This document shows positions 18,647 through 27,987 of a stretch of 45,531 bases of DNA, piece by piece. The notes below the pieces were generated by a model. The model worked only from the letters and a program-made list of their open reading frames with translations, had not been told where the DNA came from and did no database searches. This DNA comes from Opitutales bacterium (lineage in GTDB: Bacteria > Verrucomicrobiota > Verrucomicrobiia > Opitutales > Opitutaceae): contig JABITN010000106.1 of assembly GCA_018700525.1 (NCBI GenBank), positions 1 through 45,531 on the forward strand. The letters run 5' to 3'. A program made the position numbers and the translations under genes. The stretch's first letter is position 1, and each line of letters begins with the position of its first letter.

Positions 18647-18808
18647 ATGACCTTAGGAAAACTAAAACCTGCCGAAAAAAGAGCCCTCCGACCGTATTTG
18701 TCTGAACCTACGCGTTTCCATATTGATAAATTATGGCGGATTCGTCCAAAGGATAAATACGTATATGCGCTTATCCTAAAACATTCTCATTATATAATAC
18801 CCAAATAG
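18647..18808 (+). CDS. Possible small basic protein divergent from lexA
   Basis: A 53-residue frame from the ATG at 18647 to TAG at 18808, with AGGAAG at 18639-18644 as a ribosome-binding site, though placed close to the start. The product is strongly basic (about ten Lys and five Arg) with no recognised domain. It is divergent from lexA. A second inverted repeat, TTCT-TTTT-AGAA (18615-18626), lies between the two, and the gene could share SOS control. The evidence is limited to an open frame and a ribosome-binding site, so it may be spurious. Confidence 0.35.
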   Translation: MTLGKLKPAEKRALRPYLSEPTRFHIDKLWRIRPKDKYVYALILKHSHYIIPK

Positions 18809-18963
18809 AACTAGGTCTTAACCCTATGTTTTTAAATCAGAAATCACTTAAATATTACACTCTCGCAATTGATAACCCTCGCAAATCAGGAAGAGCTTGA
18901 AATCCCCTGTGTTGAACGTAATGTCACCTTCATATCATAATTTCCCTCCCAACACCCACACCT

Positions 18964-18998
18964 GCCAGGTCGTTTGCAAAAGCGGCCTGGCCTTTTTT
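18964..18998 (+). terminator. Intrinsic terminator, plus-strand orientation
   Basis: GCCAGG (18964-18969) pairs with CCTGGC (18986-18991), with further inner pairing (TTTGC/GCAAA), and is followed by a run of six T. No plus-strand gene other than the 53-residue frame lies upstream. It may therefore end that transcript or an unrecognised small RNA within 18809-18990. The neighbouring minus-strand peptidase gene lies on the wrong side to use it. Confidence 0.65.
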
Positions 18999-19067
18999 AC
19001 GCCTAGTGAAAAGCGACAATCCTACTTCTTGATTTCAATCCGAAACGGACCGATAGCGAATTTCCAC

Positions 19068-21644
19068 CTATTCAATGGCACCAACCACGAGCTCTACGCG
19101 ATCTTCTTTCTTGAAATAAGTCTTGGCGAACACTGCAAGAGATTCGATGTTAACCGCGTCAATTCGCGCATCAAAGTTACGCCAATCATTCGCAGGCAAA
19201 CCATAGGCGAGGTTCATCGCCGCCTGACTAGCGCACGAGGAATTCGTCTGCTGACCCATACGACGCGATGCCTTTAGACGGGTTTTACAGCGATTCAATT
19301 CAGCTTCGGTCACACCGCCATTGGCCACACGGTCGACTTCCTTTAACAGTTCCTCGATGACCTGGGCATACCCTTCCGGCGAAGTCCCAGCGAAAAAGTA
19401 AAAGAGTGCAGTATCCAATCCGACCATACGGCTCGATCGCACGAAATAGGCCAAGCCCAATTCTTCACGAACCTGTTCAAAGAGATTGCTGGACATACCG
19501 CTAAATATCTCGTCCGCCACTTCGGAAACATAGAAATCTTCTGACAAAAGCCCCGGTCCCGGATAGCCATGAAAGACGATCGCTTGCTGACGATCCATCT
19601 TGCGACGGTGAATCCCTGGCTCGAATGGTTTTTCAAATGTAACGCTAGAACTTGGTTTTTCGCCCTTGGCCACTTTCGTCAACAAAGCTTCGAGACGGGG
19701 TTTCAAGCTTTCAGAATCAAAATGCCCGGAAACGGCAACAGTTAGATTTCCAGCCGTCAGAAGCTTCGCTAGTAGTATTTTCAGATCGCTCGTCTCTATC
19801 GACTCAACCGTCTGGAGAGAACCTGATCCTCCAAGTCGAAATGGATGTTCCCCAAAGAAGAGCTCTCGTAAGGCGCGTCTCCCCGCTGTTACGATATCGT
19901 CTTGATCCTCCTTAATGGCCGCGATATGCGCCGATTTCTCCAGCTCAAACGTCTCTTTATTGAATACTGGGAAAAACAGCGATTGCTCCAAGACATCCAA
20001 AGCGAGATCCAGATCGGACGGTAGAACCTCCAACGCAAGGCCTAGACTATTGTTGCCGGAAAATTCATAAAAACTACCACCTGCATTTTCGACCACTGCC
20101 GCAACCTCCAGCGATGTTCGTTTCTCGGTATCCTTAGTCAGCATAGTCGCCAACAACGACGTTGATCCCTGCCTTCCTGGTTCCTCGTATAGGGCGCCCC
20201 CGTTCATCACCACGCGAATATGCAGATTCGGCAAACGATGGTTTTCTCGCAACAGTAAGACGCTGCCATTGGGTTGCTTGAATTCAGAAAAATCGTTTAG
20301 CGAACGCTCCACCGATGCCGTATTCAAATCGACCAACTCCGAGTCCTTTGGATTAAGCGTCACCGTCGTCATTCGATCTTTTCGCAACCATTTTTTAGAT
20401 ACGCGAATGAGCTCCTCGGCAGTTGTCTCCGAAACGCGCCTTAAATAATTACCTGCATAACCAATATCGCCCACCACGACTTCCGCCGCGCCCAGGCGCG
20501 ACGCCTGACCGCTTACCGTCTTTCTAGTATTCACTTCAGCTATCAGCAACTGGCGAACCGCTTTATCGACAAGTTCGCTCGGAAAGTCTTCAACCGTTAG
20601 TTTCGACACACGCTCATGCAAAGCAGCTATCGCTTCGTCTCGCTTGTCCGGATCGCAAACCAGGGCCAAATAAAACACTCCAACCGTTCCCGGTGTCCAG
20701 TTAGAAGCATCCACCGCATGTACAAGCTTTAGCTCCTCTCTCAACTTCGTCGAAAGCAATGAGCTATTACCGCTCCCCAAAATCAAAGAAAGCGCATCTA
20801 AAACTGGTGTATCCGCATGCGTGAGGCCGGGCGTTTGAAACCCAATACCTACTCGTGAAATTTGCACGTCTTCGTAAATATGCATTTCTCGCTCAGCCAA
20901 CTGAATTGGCTCCTGGGGAATATAGACATTCGGCAATGCTTTCCGCTCGTAACCGCCGAATATTTTCTTAGCCCGAGCTTTCATTTCTACTACGTCGAAA
21001 TCCCCAGAAACGATCAAAACCGCGTTATTCGGAACATACCGCGTTTGGTAATACTCCACCAACTCCTCACGTGTTATCTTAGAAAAAATTTCTTTGTACC
21101 CAATAACCGGATATCGATATGGATGCTCGCGAAACGCCGTTTCGAACAAAGCTCGGGAGAGCTTCTGATCCGGGTCGTCCTCACCCATATCAATCTCGCG
21201 CAAAATCACATCACGCTCCTTCTCAACTTCATCCGCCGGCAAGGTCGAACAAAAAACTGCGTCGCCGAGCACATCCAAGGCGGTTATCACATTCTCCGAC
21301 GGGATATCTATGTAATAGACCGTGCGATCGAAAGTCGTGTAGGCATTAATATATCCGCCGCCTGCCTGAACGCTTTCGGAAATAGCCCGTCCTTCGCGCT
21401 TTTCCGTCCCCTTGAAAAGCATGTGTTCGACGTAGTGCGACAGACCGGCGCCCATTTGGTCGCCTTCGTGAATGCTCCCAGTTTTCACCCAAACTTGGAC
21501 CGAGCAAATCGTATTGGAGCGTTCCTGCTTCAAAACAACCGTCAAACCATTATCGAGAACGAAACGTTCAACAGGTTCTTTTAGCAAAGGAGCAATTAGC
21601 GATTGGCTCGCTTCAAGCGAACGGGAGAGCGAAGATTCAGGCAT
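19068..21644 (-). CDS. M16 (pitrilysin/insulinase) family zinc peptidase
   Basis: An 858-residue fused M16 peptidase. The N-terminal half carries the inverted zinc motif HxxEH at H70, E73 and H74 (SHYVEHMLFKGT), with the third ligand Glu in LREIDMGEDDPD (near 150). The C-terminal half repeats the fold without the zinc site, as expected for the clamp half. No obvious signal peptide is present at the N-terminus, so it may act in the cytoplasm on peptides; some family members are exported by other means. The minus-strand Minf_1886-family gene lies 96 bases upstream, so cotranscription is possible. Confidence 0.9.
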   Translation of the reverse strand: MPESSLSRSLEASQSLIAPLLKEPVERFVLDNGLTVVLKQERSNTICSVQVWVKTGSIHEGDQMGAGLSHYVEHMLFKGTEKREGRAISESVQAGGGYINAYTTFDRTVYYIDIPSENVITALDVLGDAVFCSTLPADEVEKERDVILREIDMGEDDPDQKLSRALFETAFREHPYRYPVIGYKEIFSKITREELVEYYQTRYVPNNAVLIVSGDFDVVEMKARAKKIFGGYERKALPNVYIPQEPIQLAEREMHIYEDVQISRVGIGFQTPGLTHADTPVLDALSLILGSGNSSLLSTKLREELKLVHAVDASNWTPGTVGVFYLALVCDPDKRDEAIAALHERVSKLTVEDFPSELVDKAVRQLLIAEVNTRKTVSGQASRLGAAEVVVGDIGYAGNYLRRVSETTAEELIRVSKKWLRKDRMTTVTLNPKDSELVDLNTASVERSLNDFSEFKQPNGSVLLLRENHRLPNLHIRVVMNGGALYEEPGRQGSTSLLATMLTKDTEKRTSLEVAAVVENAGGSFYEFSGNNSLGLALEVLPSDLDLALDVLEQSLFFPVFNKETFELEKSAHIAAIKEDQDDIVTAGRRALRELFFGEHPFRLGGSGSLQTVESIETSDLKILLAKLLTAGNLTVAVSGHFDSESLKPRLEALLTKVAKGEKPSSSVTFEKPFEPGIHRRKMDRQQAIVFHGYPGPGLLSEDFYVSEVADEIFSGMSSNLFEQVREELGLAYFVRSSRMVGLDTALFYFFAGTSPEGYAQVIEELLKEVDRVANGGVTEAELNRCKTRLKASRRMGQQTNSSCASQAAMNLAYGLPANDWRNFDARIDAVNIESLAVFAKTYFKKEDRVELVVGAIE

Positions 21645-21740
21645 GATTGGAAATCGGTTTGACGTCGGTCATCTAATGACCGCGAAAGAAAGTCGATAAA
21701 AACGCCCAGGGCAAGCTCCGAGGCGAAGGAAGAAAGAAAA

Positions 21741-22181
21741 CTATAAGGTCTCGATTGAGCGATAGCGCGGTCGTTTCAGGCGGCGTTTTTCAGGCTGAAA
21801 AGGCTTCTGAAACGCTTTCGCGAAACTGTAGATCGAACTGAAGTCTTCCTTGGAGTCGTCTTCGTTTCGACTGAAAACCCCGTACTCGATTAGATTGAAA
21901 ACCATCTCGCCGATATCCTCGCACTTGTTTAACCCCCAGGATGTCAAAACCGTATAGGCCATCGGACCGTACTGATTCAAAGCGAACTCTCGAGCTCCCT
22001 CCAGTAATTCTTGCCCACTGACGTGGCGTTGGTTTTTGGTCACGATCTTACCTTTGCGTTTCCGCTCCTTGTCCATCGTGAAATCCAAAGCCTCCTTTAA
22101 GAACGAGTAGGCCTCTTTCGTATACCGATCATCTTCCTTGATGATCAAATTCACCATTTCTGTGAAATTCTGCTTCTTCAT
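21741..22181 (-). CDS. Minf_1886-family protein of unknown function
   Basis: A 146-residue protein of the Minf_1886 family, found mainly in Verrucomicrobia and Planctomycetes. It shows the family pattern: an N-terminal helix (FTEMVNLIIKEDDRYTKEAYSFL), a GQELLEGAREFALNQYG centre and a TSWGLNKCEDIGEMVFNLI C-terminal core. A basic tail follows (PEKRRLKRPRYR). The family has no established function. It lies just upstream of the M16 peptidase on the same strand and divergent from mogA. Confidence 0.8.
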   Translation of the reverse strand: MKKQNFTEMVNLIIKEDDRYTKEAYSFLKEALDFTMDKERKRKGKIVTKNQRHVSGQELLEGAREFALNQYGPMAYTVLTSWGLNKCEDIGEMVFNLIEYGVFSRNEDDSKEDFSSIYSFAKAFQKPFQPEKRRLKRPRYRSIETL

Positions 22182-22317
22182 CGCGAACGGGCCAAATTAG
22201 GCTCATGCATCTGCCAAACCATTCAGCTCCTGCAAAACTGTCAATCCCACAAAAACAAAGTTGAGCCGGACTCAATAGCGTCCATTTTCAAAATCATCTC
22301 TCTTCAAATTCGACCCT

Positions 22318-22854
22318 ATGACCTCCCAATCCACCACAATAGGCGTGATCAATATCTCAGATCGCGCATCTCAAGGAATCTACGAAGACATTCCAGGCAA
22401 AGCCTGTCTCGAATTGCTCAAAGAATGGCTGATCACGCCCTTTGAAATCGCCTACGCCGTCGTGCCCGACGAAAAGGATCAGATCGAAGCGAAACTCAAG
22501 GAATTCGCCGACCAAAAAGGGTGCAGCCTCGTCGTCACCACCGGAGGTACCGGACCCGCAACCCGCGACATTACCCCGGAGGCAACCGAAGCGGTTTGCG
22601 AAAAAATATTGCCCGGATTTGGTGAACAAATGCGGACTACTTCCCTCAAATACGTCCCTACAGCGATTCTCTCTCGCCAGACCGCGGGGACACGCGGCTC
22701 CTGCCTATTCGTCAATCTCCCCGGCAAGCCCAAGGCCATCCGCGAAAACCTAGAAGCCGTTTTTCCTGCCATCCCTTATTGTATCGACCTCATTGGCGGC
22801 GCCTACCTGGAAACAGATGAAGCCGTCATGAAAGTCTTTCGCCCCAAGCGCTAA
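22318..22854 (+). CDS. mogA: Molybdopterin adenylyltransferase MogA
   Basis: A 178-residue MogA-type protein. It adenylates molybdopterin ahead of molybdate insertion during molybdenum cofactor synthesis. VINISDRASQG (10-20), the TTGGTGP loop (74-80), RDITPEAT (83-90) and the late LPGKPKA segment match the family. No other moa, moe or mob gene is present, so the pathway must be completed elsewhere. It is convergent with the histidine kinase gene, 18 bases apart. Confidence 0.9.
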   Translation: MTSQSTTIGVINISDRASQGIYEDIPGKACLELLKEWLITPFEIAYAVVPDEKDQIEAKLKEFADQKGCSLVVTTGGTGPATRDITPEATEAVCEKILPGFGEQMRTTSLKYVPTAILSRQTAGTRGSCLFVNLPGKPKAIRENLEAVFPAIPYCIDLIGGAYLETDEAVMKVFRPKR

Positions 22855-22872
22855 CCAATTGTCAACGCACGC

Positions 22873-25764
22873 TCACCGCGCCGTTTCCCAGGCGGCGAAA
22901 TTCGCCTTAAGGCTCTCTACCAAGGCGAAGCAATCATCGCGTCGATCCTCAGCCGCTTTCTGCAAAGCCTTGCTATCGATATAAAGCGATTCAATCCCGA
23001 TCGCCATAGCCGTATTCGAAAGGTAATGGGCCGTTTCTTTGACGAAGTCGAAATCACCACGTCCTTCCGCGCTTTCCATCTTATCGCAAAGTTCGTGAAC
23101 TTCGGCCAAAGCAGTAGCGATCATCTCATCCGAAAAGACGCCCATCCCATGGCCCGCGAATGCAGTCGAAGATTCGGGGTCGGGCCCCGTTTCCTCGAAG
23201 GCCTCTTCGGCCGACGCCTCTTCCTCAGCAACATTATTTCCACTCTTCGCCAATTGCTCCAACCAAGGAATTCTTCGAATTCGCTCCTCCAAATCGCCGG
23301 CGAAAAACGGCTTTCCGATAAAATCATTAATTCCCGACCGCATCGCTCGAGCGATCTCGTCCTCCGCTAACGTCGCCGATACTCCGATAATCCACGGCTG
23401 ATCCGCCAAACCGGAATTTCTCCGAATAATCGTCGCCGCCTCAGGCCCGGTCATGCCTGGCATCCGCAAATCAGTCACGATCAAATCATAGGCCGCTCCT
23501 TTCTCCGAAGCTGGCTTTCCATCCTCAAATTGATCCGGCGAATATCCCAGCGACTCAAAATACTGAGCAATCAAGCCGCGCACCATCGGATTGTCATCCA
23601 CAACCAAAACTTCCAAAGGATATTTTTCGCCAAGCGAGAGCGATTCCTCCAACTCCACATCACCCCGATTCGCCTCGAGTTCGACGAGCTCTTCCTGCTC
23701 CAAAACGGTAAAATCGAACGAAACCGTAAACTCCGATCCTTCCCCATGGACGCTTTTCACCGAAATCGAACCACCCATCAACTCGACGATCCGCTTCACA
23801 ATCGCCAATCCCAGACCAGCTCCTTCGCGCGGCGAAGTCCCCACATGCTCCAACTGAATAAATGGTTCGAACAAACGCTCCAAATCCACACCCTTGATCC
23901 CAACACCAGAATCCGAAATCACGAAATCCAGCTTCCCGGAATCCCTCGAAGCGCTACTTCTTCGAATCGCGAAACGAATGTTTCCTGTGTCCGTATACTT
24001 CACTGAGTTCCCCACTAGATTCAGCAAAACTTGCCTCAAACGGACCCCATCTGTCTGTACTACCGCCGGTATGGCATCAGCGACATCCAATTCCGCCACC
24101 AAACCCTTTCGCTCCGCCATAGGTCGGATCGTCCGAAACGTCTCGTCGATCAGACGCCTCAACGGGACCGCCTCTTCTTTCAGCTCCGAACTGGCTTTGC
24201 GCAGATTACTAAAATCCAAAATGTCCTGCACGATGCGCAGCAGGATCTTACCCTCGGACTGAATCGTATCCAGACAGGACATTTGCTTTTCGTCCAATCG
24301 CGTCCCACGCAGAAGATTACTATAGCCCAATACGCTCTGCAGCGGCGTACAAATCTCGTGACTAATAACCGCAAGAAACTCGCTTTTCGCCCGATCCATC
24401 GCTTCCGCTCGCTCCTTTGCCAAAGCCAAATCCGCCTCGGACTCGTTCTCGATCTGATAATAGAGAAAGAAAATCAGCAGTGCCAAAACTAGCCCCGCGA
24501 TCACGATAGTCTGTAAACGAGCCAACGAAATATCCTTCATCCACGACTTAGCGCCCACATCTATGCCCAGCCAAACTAGCACTGATTCCTCGTCAAGGCC
24601 CCGAATTGGCGAACTGACATTCAAAACAAGATTCGACCCGATCCTTGCCGGCCCCACCACAAACGGCTGCCTCTTCTTGAAATTCTGAGCCTCTTTCACG
24701 AAATGGTCATTCCCAACGATCACCGTCCCCCCGTTATCGTTAGCCCCGTCGAAAAGAACCTCCAAACCGGCATCCGTATCCCGCCACAAATATACACGTG
24801 ACACCGACTCTCCGATTCCCCGAATCGATCGGAGACTCGACTCCAAAGAATCGCGACCAGCCGAATGCTCCCCTTCAACCAAAGCCCGATCAATCGATAA
24901 AGCCGCAGTCTCCGAACGTGAAAGGAATCCTGATTCCATCTCCTCGCGCTCACTCCGTCCATTCCAAATCGTAACCAAATAACTGGCCAGAATGACTGCC
25001 ACCATTGAACCCGGCAAAACCCGAAATCCCAAAAACTTCAAACGCTCCTGAGCTCCAGGTCCCACATCCTCAACCCGAGCCTGCAAACGATAATACCAAA
25101 ACCCGCCCAAGATCAGCCACGCTGAAACAATACGGAGAAATAAAAGCAAAAAGCCGTAAAACGGAAATTCGTCAAACGAAACCAAAGTCTCGTTCCGCAC
25201 GAACGCCAAATGGTCCGGGTGAAGAACCCAAGCAGGAATTAACGTCAAAACCCCTGCCAGAATAACGTAAAGCTCCTTGCAACCTTGCTCGCGAGCGATC
25301 CTCCCGAGCGTGGACACGAACCAAAGACAAGCCACCGTCGAAACCATAAACGCCACGATCAACGAATAAAGCATCGAGCTCACCTCGATCGCGAAACCAA
25401 GCAACGCGCAGGCAATCGCCGCCATCGGTGGAAATCGCTTGCCCTTGTAACGATTCAGTCGCCGCAATGACAATTCGATCAAACACCCTAGCCCCAACAT
25501 TTCCAACGGCGTTTCGATGCTGAACGTGCGAAAAAACGGATCCGAAAACGAAAGGGCCCTTATAAAATCCGCCATCGCCTCAGCAAATGCGAAATAACCG
25601 AACCAAACCCAGTATCGTTCGCCATTCTGCCGATCGCACAACGGCTTCGTCCAAGCGAGTAAACCGACCAACATCCATCCGAAAAACGAGAGGAATACCA
25701 AATAGTCCTGCTCGAAGAGCGATTCTGGGAAAAGCAGAGCTGAAGGATCGACGCTAGAAACCAT
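22873..25764 (-). CDS. Membrane hybrid sensor histidine kinase with REC and HPt domains
   Basis: A 963-residue hybrid kinase. Residues 20-270 hold about seven to eight hydrophobic segments (a MASE-like membrane sensor). An extracytoplasmic region to about 410 and a further helix (417-436) follow. HisKA has phospho-acceptor His469 in SHEICTPLQ, where the usual Arg after HEI is Cys. The ATPase has N586 (NLVGNSVKYT), DSGVGI (618-623) and GAGLGLAI (648-655). The receiver has D765 (VTDLRMPG) and K818. A C-terminal HPt-like domain has His913 in TAHYLSN, lacking the usual Lys-Gly after the His. It is a solitary gene with no adjacent response regulator, so the phosphorelay partner is elsewhere. Confidence 0.9.
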   Translation of the reverse strand: MVSSVDPSALLFPESLFEQDYLVFLSFFGWMLVGLLAWTKPLCDRQNGERYWVWFGYFAFAEAMADFIRALSFSDPFFRTFSIETPLEMLGLGCLIELSLRRLNRYKGKRFPPMAAIACALLGFAIEVSSMLYSLIVAFMVSTVACLWFVSTLGRIAREQGCKELYVILAGVLTLIPAWVLHPDHLAFVRNETLVSFDEFPFYGFLLLFLRIVSAWLILGGFWYYRLQARVEDVGPGAQERLKFLGFRVLPGSMVAVILASYLVTIWNGRSEREEMESGFLSRSETAALSIDRALVEGEHSAGRDSLESSLRSIRGIGESVSRVYLWRDTDAGLEVLFDGANDNGGTVIVGNDHFVKEAQNFKKRQPFVVGPARIGSNLVLNVSSPIRGLDEESVLVWLGIDVGAKSWMKDISLARLQTIVIAGLVLALLIFFLYYQIENESEADLALAKERAEAMDRAKSEFLAVISHEICTPLQSVLGYSNLLRGTRLDEKQMSCLDTIQSEGKILLRIVQDILDFSNLRKASSELKEEAVPLRRLIDETFRTIRPMAERKGLVAELDVADAIPAVVQTDGVRLRQVLLNLVGNSVKYTDTGNIRFAIRRSSASRDSGKLDFVISDSGVGIKGVDLERLFEPFIQLEHVGTSPREGAGLGLAIVKRIVELMGGSISVKSVHGEGSEFTVSFDFTVLEQEELVELEANRGDVELEESLSLGEKYPLEVLVVDDNPMVRGLIAQYFESLGYSPDQFEDGKPASEKGAAYDLIVTDLRMPGMTGPEAATIIRRNSGLADQPWIIGVSATLAEDEIARAMRSGINDFIGKPFFAGDLEERIRRIPWLEQLAKSGNNVAEEEASAEEAFEETGPDPESSTAFAGHGMGVFSDEMIATALAEVHELCDKMESAEGRGDFDFVKETAHYLSNTAMAIGIESLYIDSKALQKAAEDRRDDCFALVESLKANFAAWETAR

Positions 25765-25962
25765 ACGGAAAACGAACTCCCATGCAAAGCCGGACTCTAG
25801 ACAGTCACAAGGTCAAAAAGCCAAACCGCCGCTAATGTAGATGCGGGAGAAACTCGCTTGGTTTTCGAAAAGCCCTCCAAAAGGCAACTCGAAGCCGCCC
25901 GAATCGATTTCAACTCCACCCAATCTCTGCATTATTTTAATTCTCCAATTGGTATATTCCTA

Positions 25963-25984
25963 TTGACGTATATAGATATATCGA
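25963..25984 (+). promoter_or_regulatory. Candidate arsR promoter/operator
   Basis: TTGACG (25963-25968) is followed by an AT-rich inverted repeat, TATAT-AG-ATATA, at 25969-25980. The GTG start of arsR is 17 bases further on. The repeat is placed as an ArsR operator would be; no good -10 can be assigned. Confidence 0.4.
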
Positions 25985-25997
25985 GAAATTCCACCAC

Positions 25998-26330
25998 GTG
26001 GACCTATCCTCCTTCTACAAATGCCTGAGCGATCCTACGAGGCTTCGCATCGTGAACCTTCTCCTGAAGGGACCGCTCTGCGTTTGCCAGATCCAAGAAA
26101 TTCTTCAAGAAGCCCAAGTAAAAACGTCCAAACACCTTGGATACATGAAAAGCCGAGAGCTCCTAATCGTTAAACGAAAGGCCAATTGGAATTTCTACGA
26201 ATTCGCCCCTTCGCTTCACCCAATCGCTCTATCCAGCTTGCAAGCGATCGAAACTTACGCAGTTGACGACGCCGTTCTTACAGTCGACCTGAATCGACTC
26301 CAAGATTCGCTAACCAACGACTGCTGCTAA
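25998..26330 (+). CDS. arsR: ArsR-family arsenic-responsive repressor
   Basis: A 110-residue ArsR/SmtB winged-helix repressor. The metalloid-sensing Cys pair is visible in the DNA-binding helix region, LCVC (Cys28 and Cys30). A further Cys pair ends the protein (NDCC, 109-110) and may complete the thiol site. It would repress the arsR-arsC-aquaporin operon and release DNA on binding As(III) or Sb(III). The start is GTG at 25998. The next gene begins 19 bases after the stop, and all three genes run in the same direction. Confidence 0.9.
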   Translation: MDLSSFYKCLSDPTRLRIVNLLLKGPLCVCQIQEILQEAQVKTSKHLGYMKSRELLIVKRKANWNFYEFAPSLHPIALSSLQAIETYAVDDAVLTVDLNRLQDSLTNDCC

Positions 26331-26349
26331 TACACTCTATCCGACAACC

Positions 26350-26787
26350 ATGAACAAACCACGTATTCTTATCCTCTGTACTGGAAACTCATGCCGAAGC
26401 CACATGGCTGAAGGCATCCTCCGAGCCGCTGGCAACGACCTATTCGAAGTGCATTCCGCCGGTTCAGACCCAGCCGGATACGTCCACCCGAAAGCGATCG
26501 AGGCCCTCGACGAAATCGGAATCGACATTTCGAAGCACGATTCGAAGCACATGAATACCTTTCTCGATCGCGATATTCACACCGTCATCACCGTATGCGG
26601 AAATGCCGACCAAGCTTGCCCTGTATTTCCGGGCCAAGTCGAACGTCACCACTGGGGATTCTTCGATCCAGCAAAAGCAAGCGGAACCGACGAAGAGGTC
26701 ATGGACTGCTTCCGCGAAGTCCGCGATCAGATCAAACTCGTCTTTAAAGCCTACGCAACAGGCTACCGTTCAGGCAAATCAGCCTAG
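26350..26787 (+). CDS. arsC: Arsenate reductase, thioredoxin-coupled (LMW-phosphatase fold)
   Basis: A 145-residue ArsC of the low-molecular-weight phosphatase fold. It reduces arsenate to arsenite through a cascade of three cysteines. The P-loop is CTGNSCRS with Cys10, Cys15 and Arg16. The two resolving cysteines are Cys83 and Cys90 ([11 protein letters not shown]), and the catalytic Asp is probably D106 (FFDPAKA). All parts of the thioredoxin-coupled type are intact. It lies between arsR and an aquaglyceroporin gene, 25 bases before the latter. Confidence 0.9.
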   Translation: MNKPRILILCTGNSCRSHMAEGILRAAGNDLFEVHSAGSDPAGYVHPKAIEALDEIGIDISKHDSKHMNTFLDRDIHTVITVCGNADQACPVFPGQVERHHWGFFDPAKASGTDEEVMDCFREVRDQIKLVFKAYATGYRSGKSA

Positions 26788-26812
26788 TCGTTAAATATCC
26801 AATCCAACCATC

Positions 26813-27619
26813 ATGACCCCTAAAACATGGATTGCCGGCGAATTTCTCGGCACTTTCCTTCTCGTCCTTTTCGGCTGCGGCAGCGTCGCGACCGCTGTCG
26901 CCTGCGGAGCTCAAGTCGGAATCTTTCAAGTCGCTATCGTGTGGGGCTTCGGACTAACCGTAGCGATTATCCTCACCGGACCGCTCAGTGGAGCTCACCT
27001 GAATCCCGCGATCACGCTTGCAATGGTCGTCTTCCGATCCTTCCCCAAGCGCCAAGCGGCCGCCTACATTCTAATTCAATTCCTAGGAGCCTTCGCAGCT
27101 GCTTCGCTCATCTATCTCGTTTACGGCGGAGTCATCGAACTCTTCGAACAAACCAACGGCATCGTTCGAGGACAAGCGGGTAGCGAAGCCAGCGCCATGA
27201 TCTTCGGCGAATACTATCCCAACCCAAGCGGTGAAACGATCAATGAAGCCGCTCGCGGCTCAGTCACCGCCTTCCACGGATTCCTCGCAGAATTCATCGG
27301 CACCGCTTTGCTATCATTGGTCATCTTCGGGATCACCGACAAACGCCGCAAAACCCTGCCCGGACCCGCCATTCCCTTCGTAATCGGCATGACTCTAACC
27401 GTTCTCATTTCGCTATTGGCACCGATTTCCATGGGTGGCTTCAATCCCGCGCGAGACCTCGCTCCCCGAATATTCTCGAGCCTAGCCGGCTGGGGTGATC
27501 TACCATTCACGCTTAACGGCAGCGGCTGGTTCATCGTTTACGTATTCGCTCCGATTGCGGGAGCCATCTGCGGCGGATTTACCAATCAACTCCTCCCCGC
27601 CAACTATTTAAAAGCGTAA
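26813..27619 (+). CDS. aqpS: Aquaglyceroporin (MIP family), arsenite channel of the ars operon
   Basis: A 268-residue MIP-family channel with the expected hydrophobic segments and both pore motifs: NPA at 64-66 and NPAR at 211-214. The Asp215 after the second motif (NPARD) marks the glycerol-conducting subgroup, whose members pass As(OH)3. As the third gene after arsR and arsC, it most likely lets arsenite formed by ArsC leave by facilitated diffusion, as AqpS does in Sinorhizobium, replacing ArsB or Acr3. No efflux pump gene for arsenite occurs in the window. The gene symbol is assigned by this analogy. Confidence 0.8.
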   Translation: MTPKTWIAGEFLGTFLLVLFGCGSVATAVACGAQVGIFQVAIVWGFGLTVAIILTGPLSGAHLNPAITLAMVVFRSFPKRQAAAYILIQFLGAFAAASLIYLVYGGVIELFEQTNGIVRGQAGSEASAMIFGEYYPNPSGETINEAARGSVTAFHGFLAEFIGTALLSLVIFGITDKRRKTLPGPAIPFVIGMTLTVLISLLAPISMGGFNPARDLAPRIFSSLAGWGDLPFTLNGSGWFIVYVFAPIAGAICGGFTNQLLPANYLKA

Positions 27620-27756
27620 TATCCCAATCGTTTTTTTGCCCACAGATTACACAAATAAATACGCTACGAAAATTAATATCTCCATTCATCCGAATCTCAT
27701 TACTAAATTTCAAAACCAATTGACAGGATGCTCGTCGCCTCCGATTGCTCTCCTAA

Positions 27757-27987
27757 TACAATCTCGTTTCCATCGGCCTCGAAGCTCAAACTGGAAAATT
27801 ATGGAACGATTTTGCAAACGACCTGGATACAATCCATCTAGAGGATCCCTACCTCGGTTTCGCCAAGGGCGTTTACCGTTGGAATACCGGCCAACGCGAC
27901 CAAGCAGTCAGGGCCTGGAAACTCAATTTCGAAAAACATGGCTGGAACGCAGCGTCATCCCTAGCGGCTCTCATTCACACCCACTAA
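27757..27987 (+). pseudogene. Start-less gene fragment (C-terminal remnant)
   Basis: An open frame of 76 residues begins directly after an in-frame TAA (27754-27756) and has no usable start codon. It reads like real protein: GLEAQTGKLWNDFANDLDTI, then DPYLGFAKGVYRWNTGQRDQ and AVRAWKLNFEKHGW. This has the feel of a helical repeat (TPR-like) C-terminus. I do not recognise the family. The upstream part seems lost. The rest of 27620-28182 holds no gene that I can support. Confidence 0.45.

Noticed and set aside
20862-21584. Plus-strand open frame of 240 codons opposite the M16 peptidase
   Set aside because: It is antisense to the zinc-motif half of a clear M16 peptidase and has no protein-like features or ribosome-binding site.
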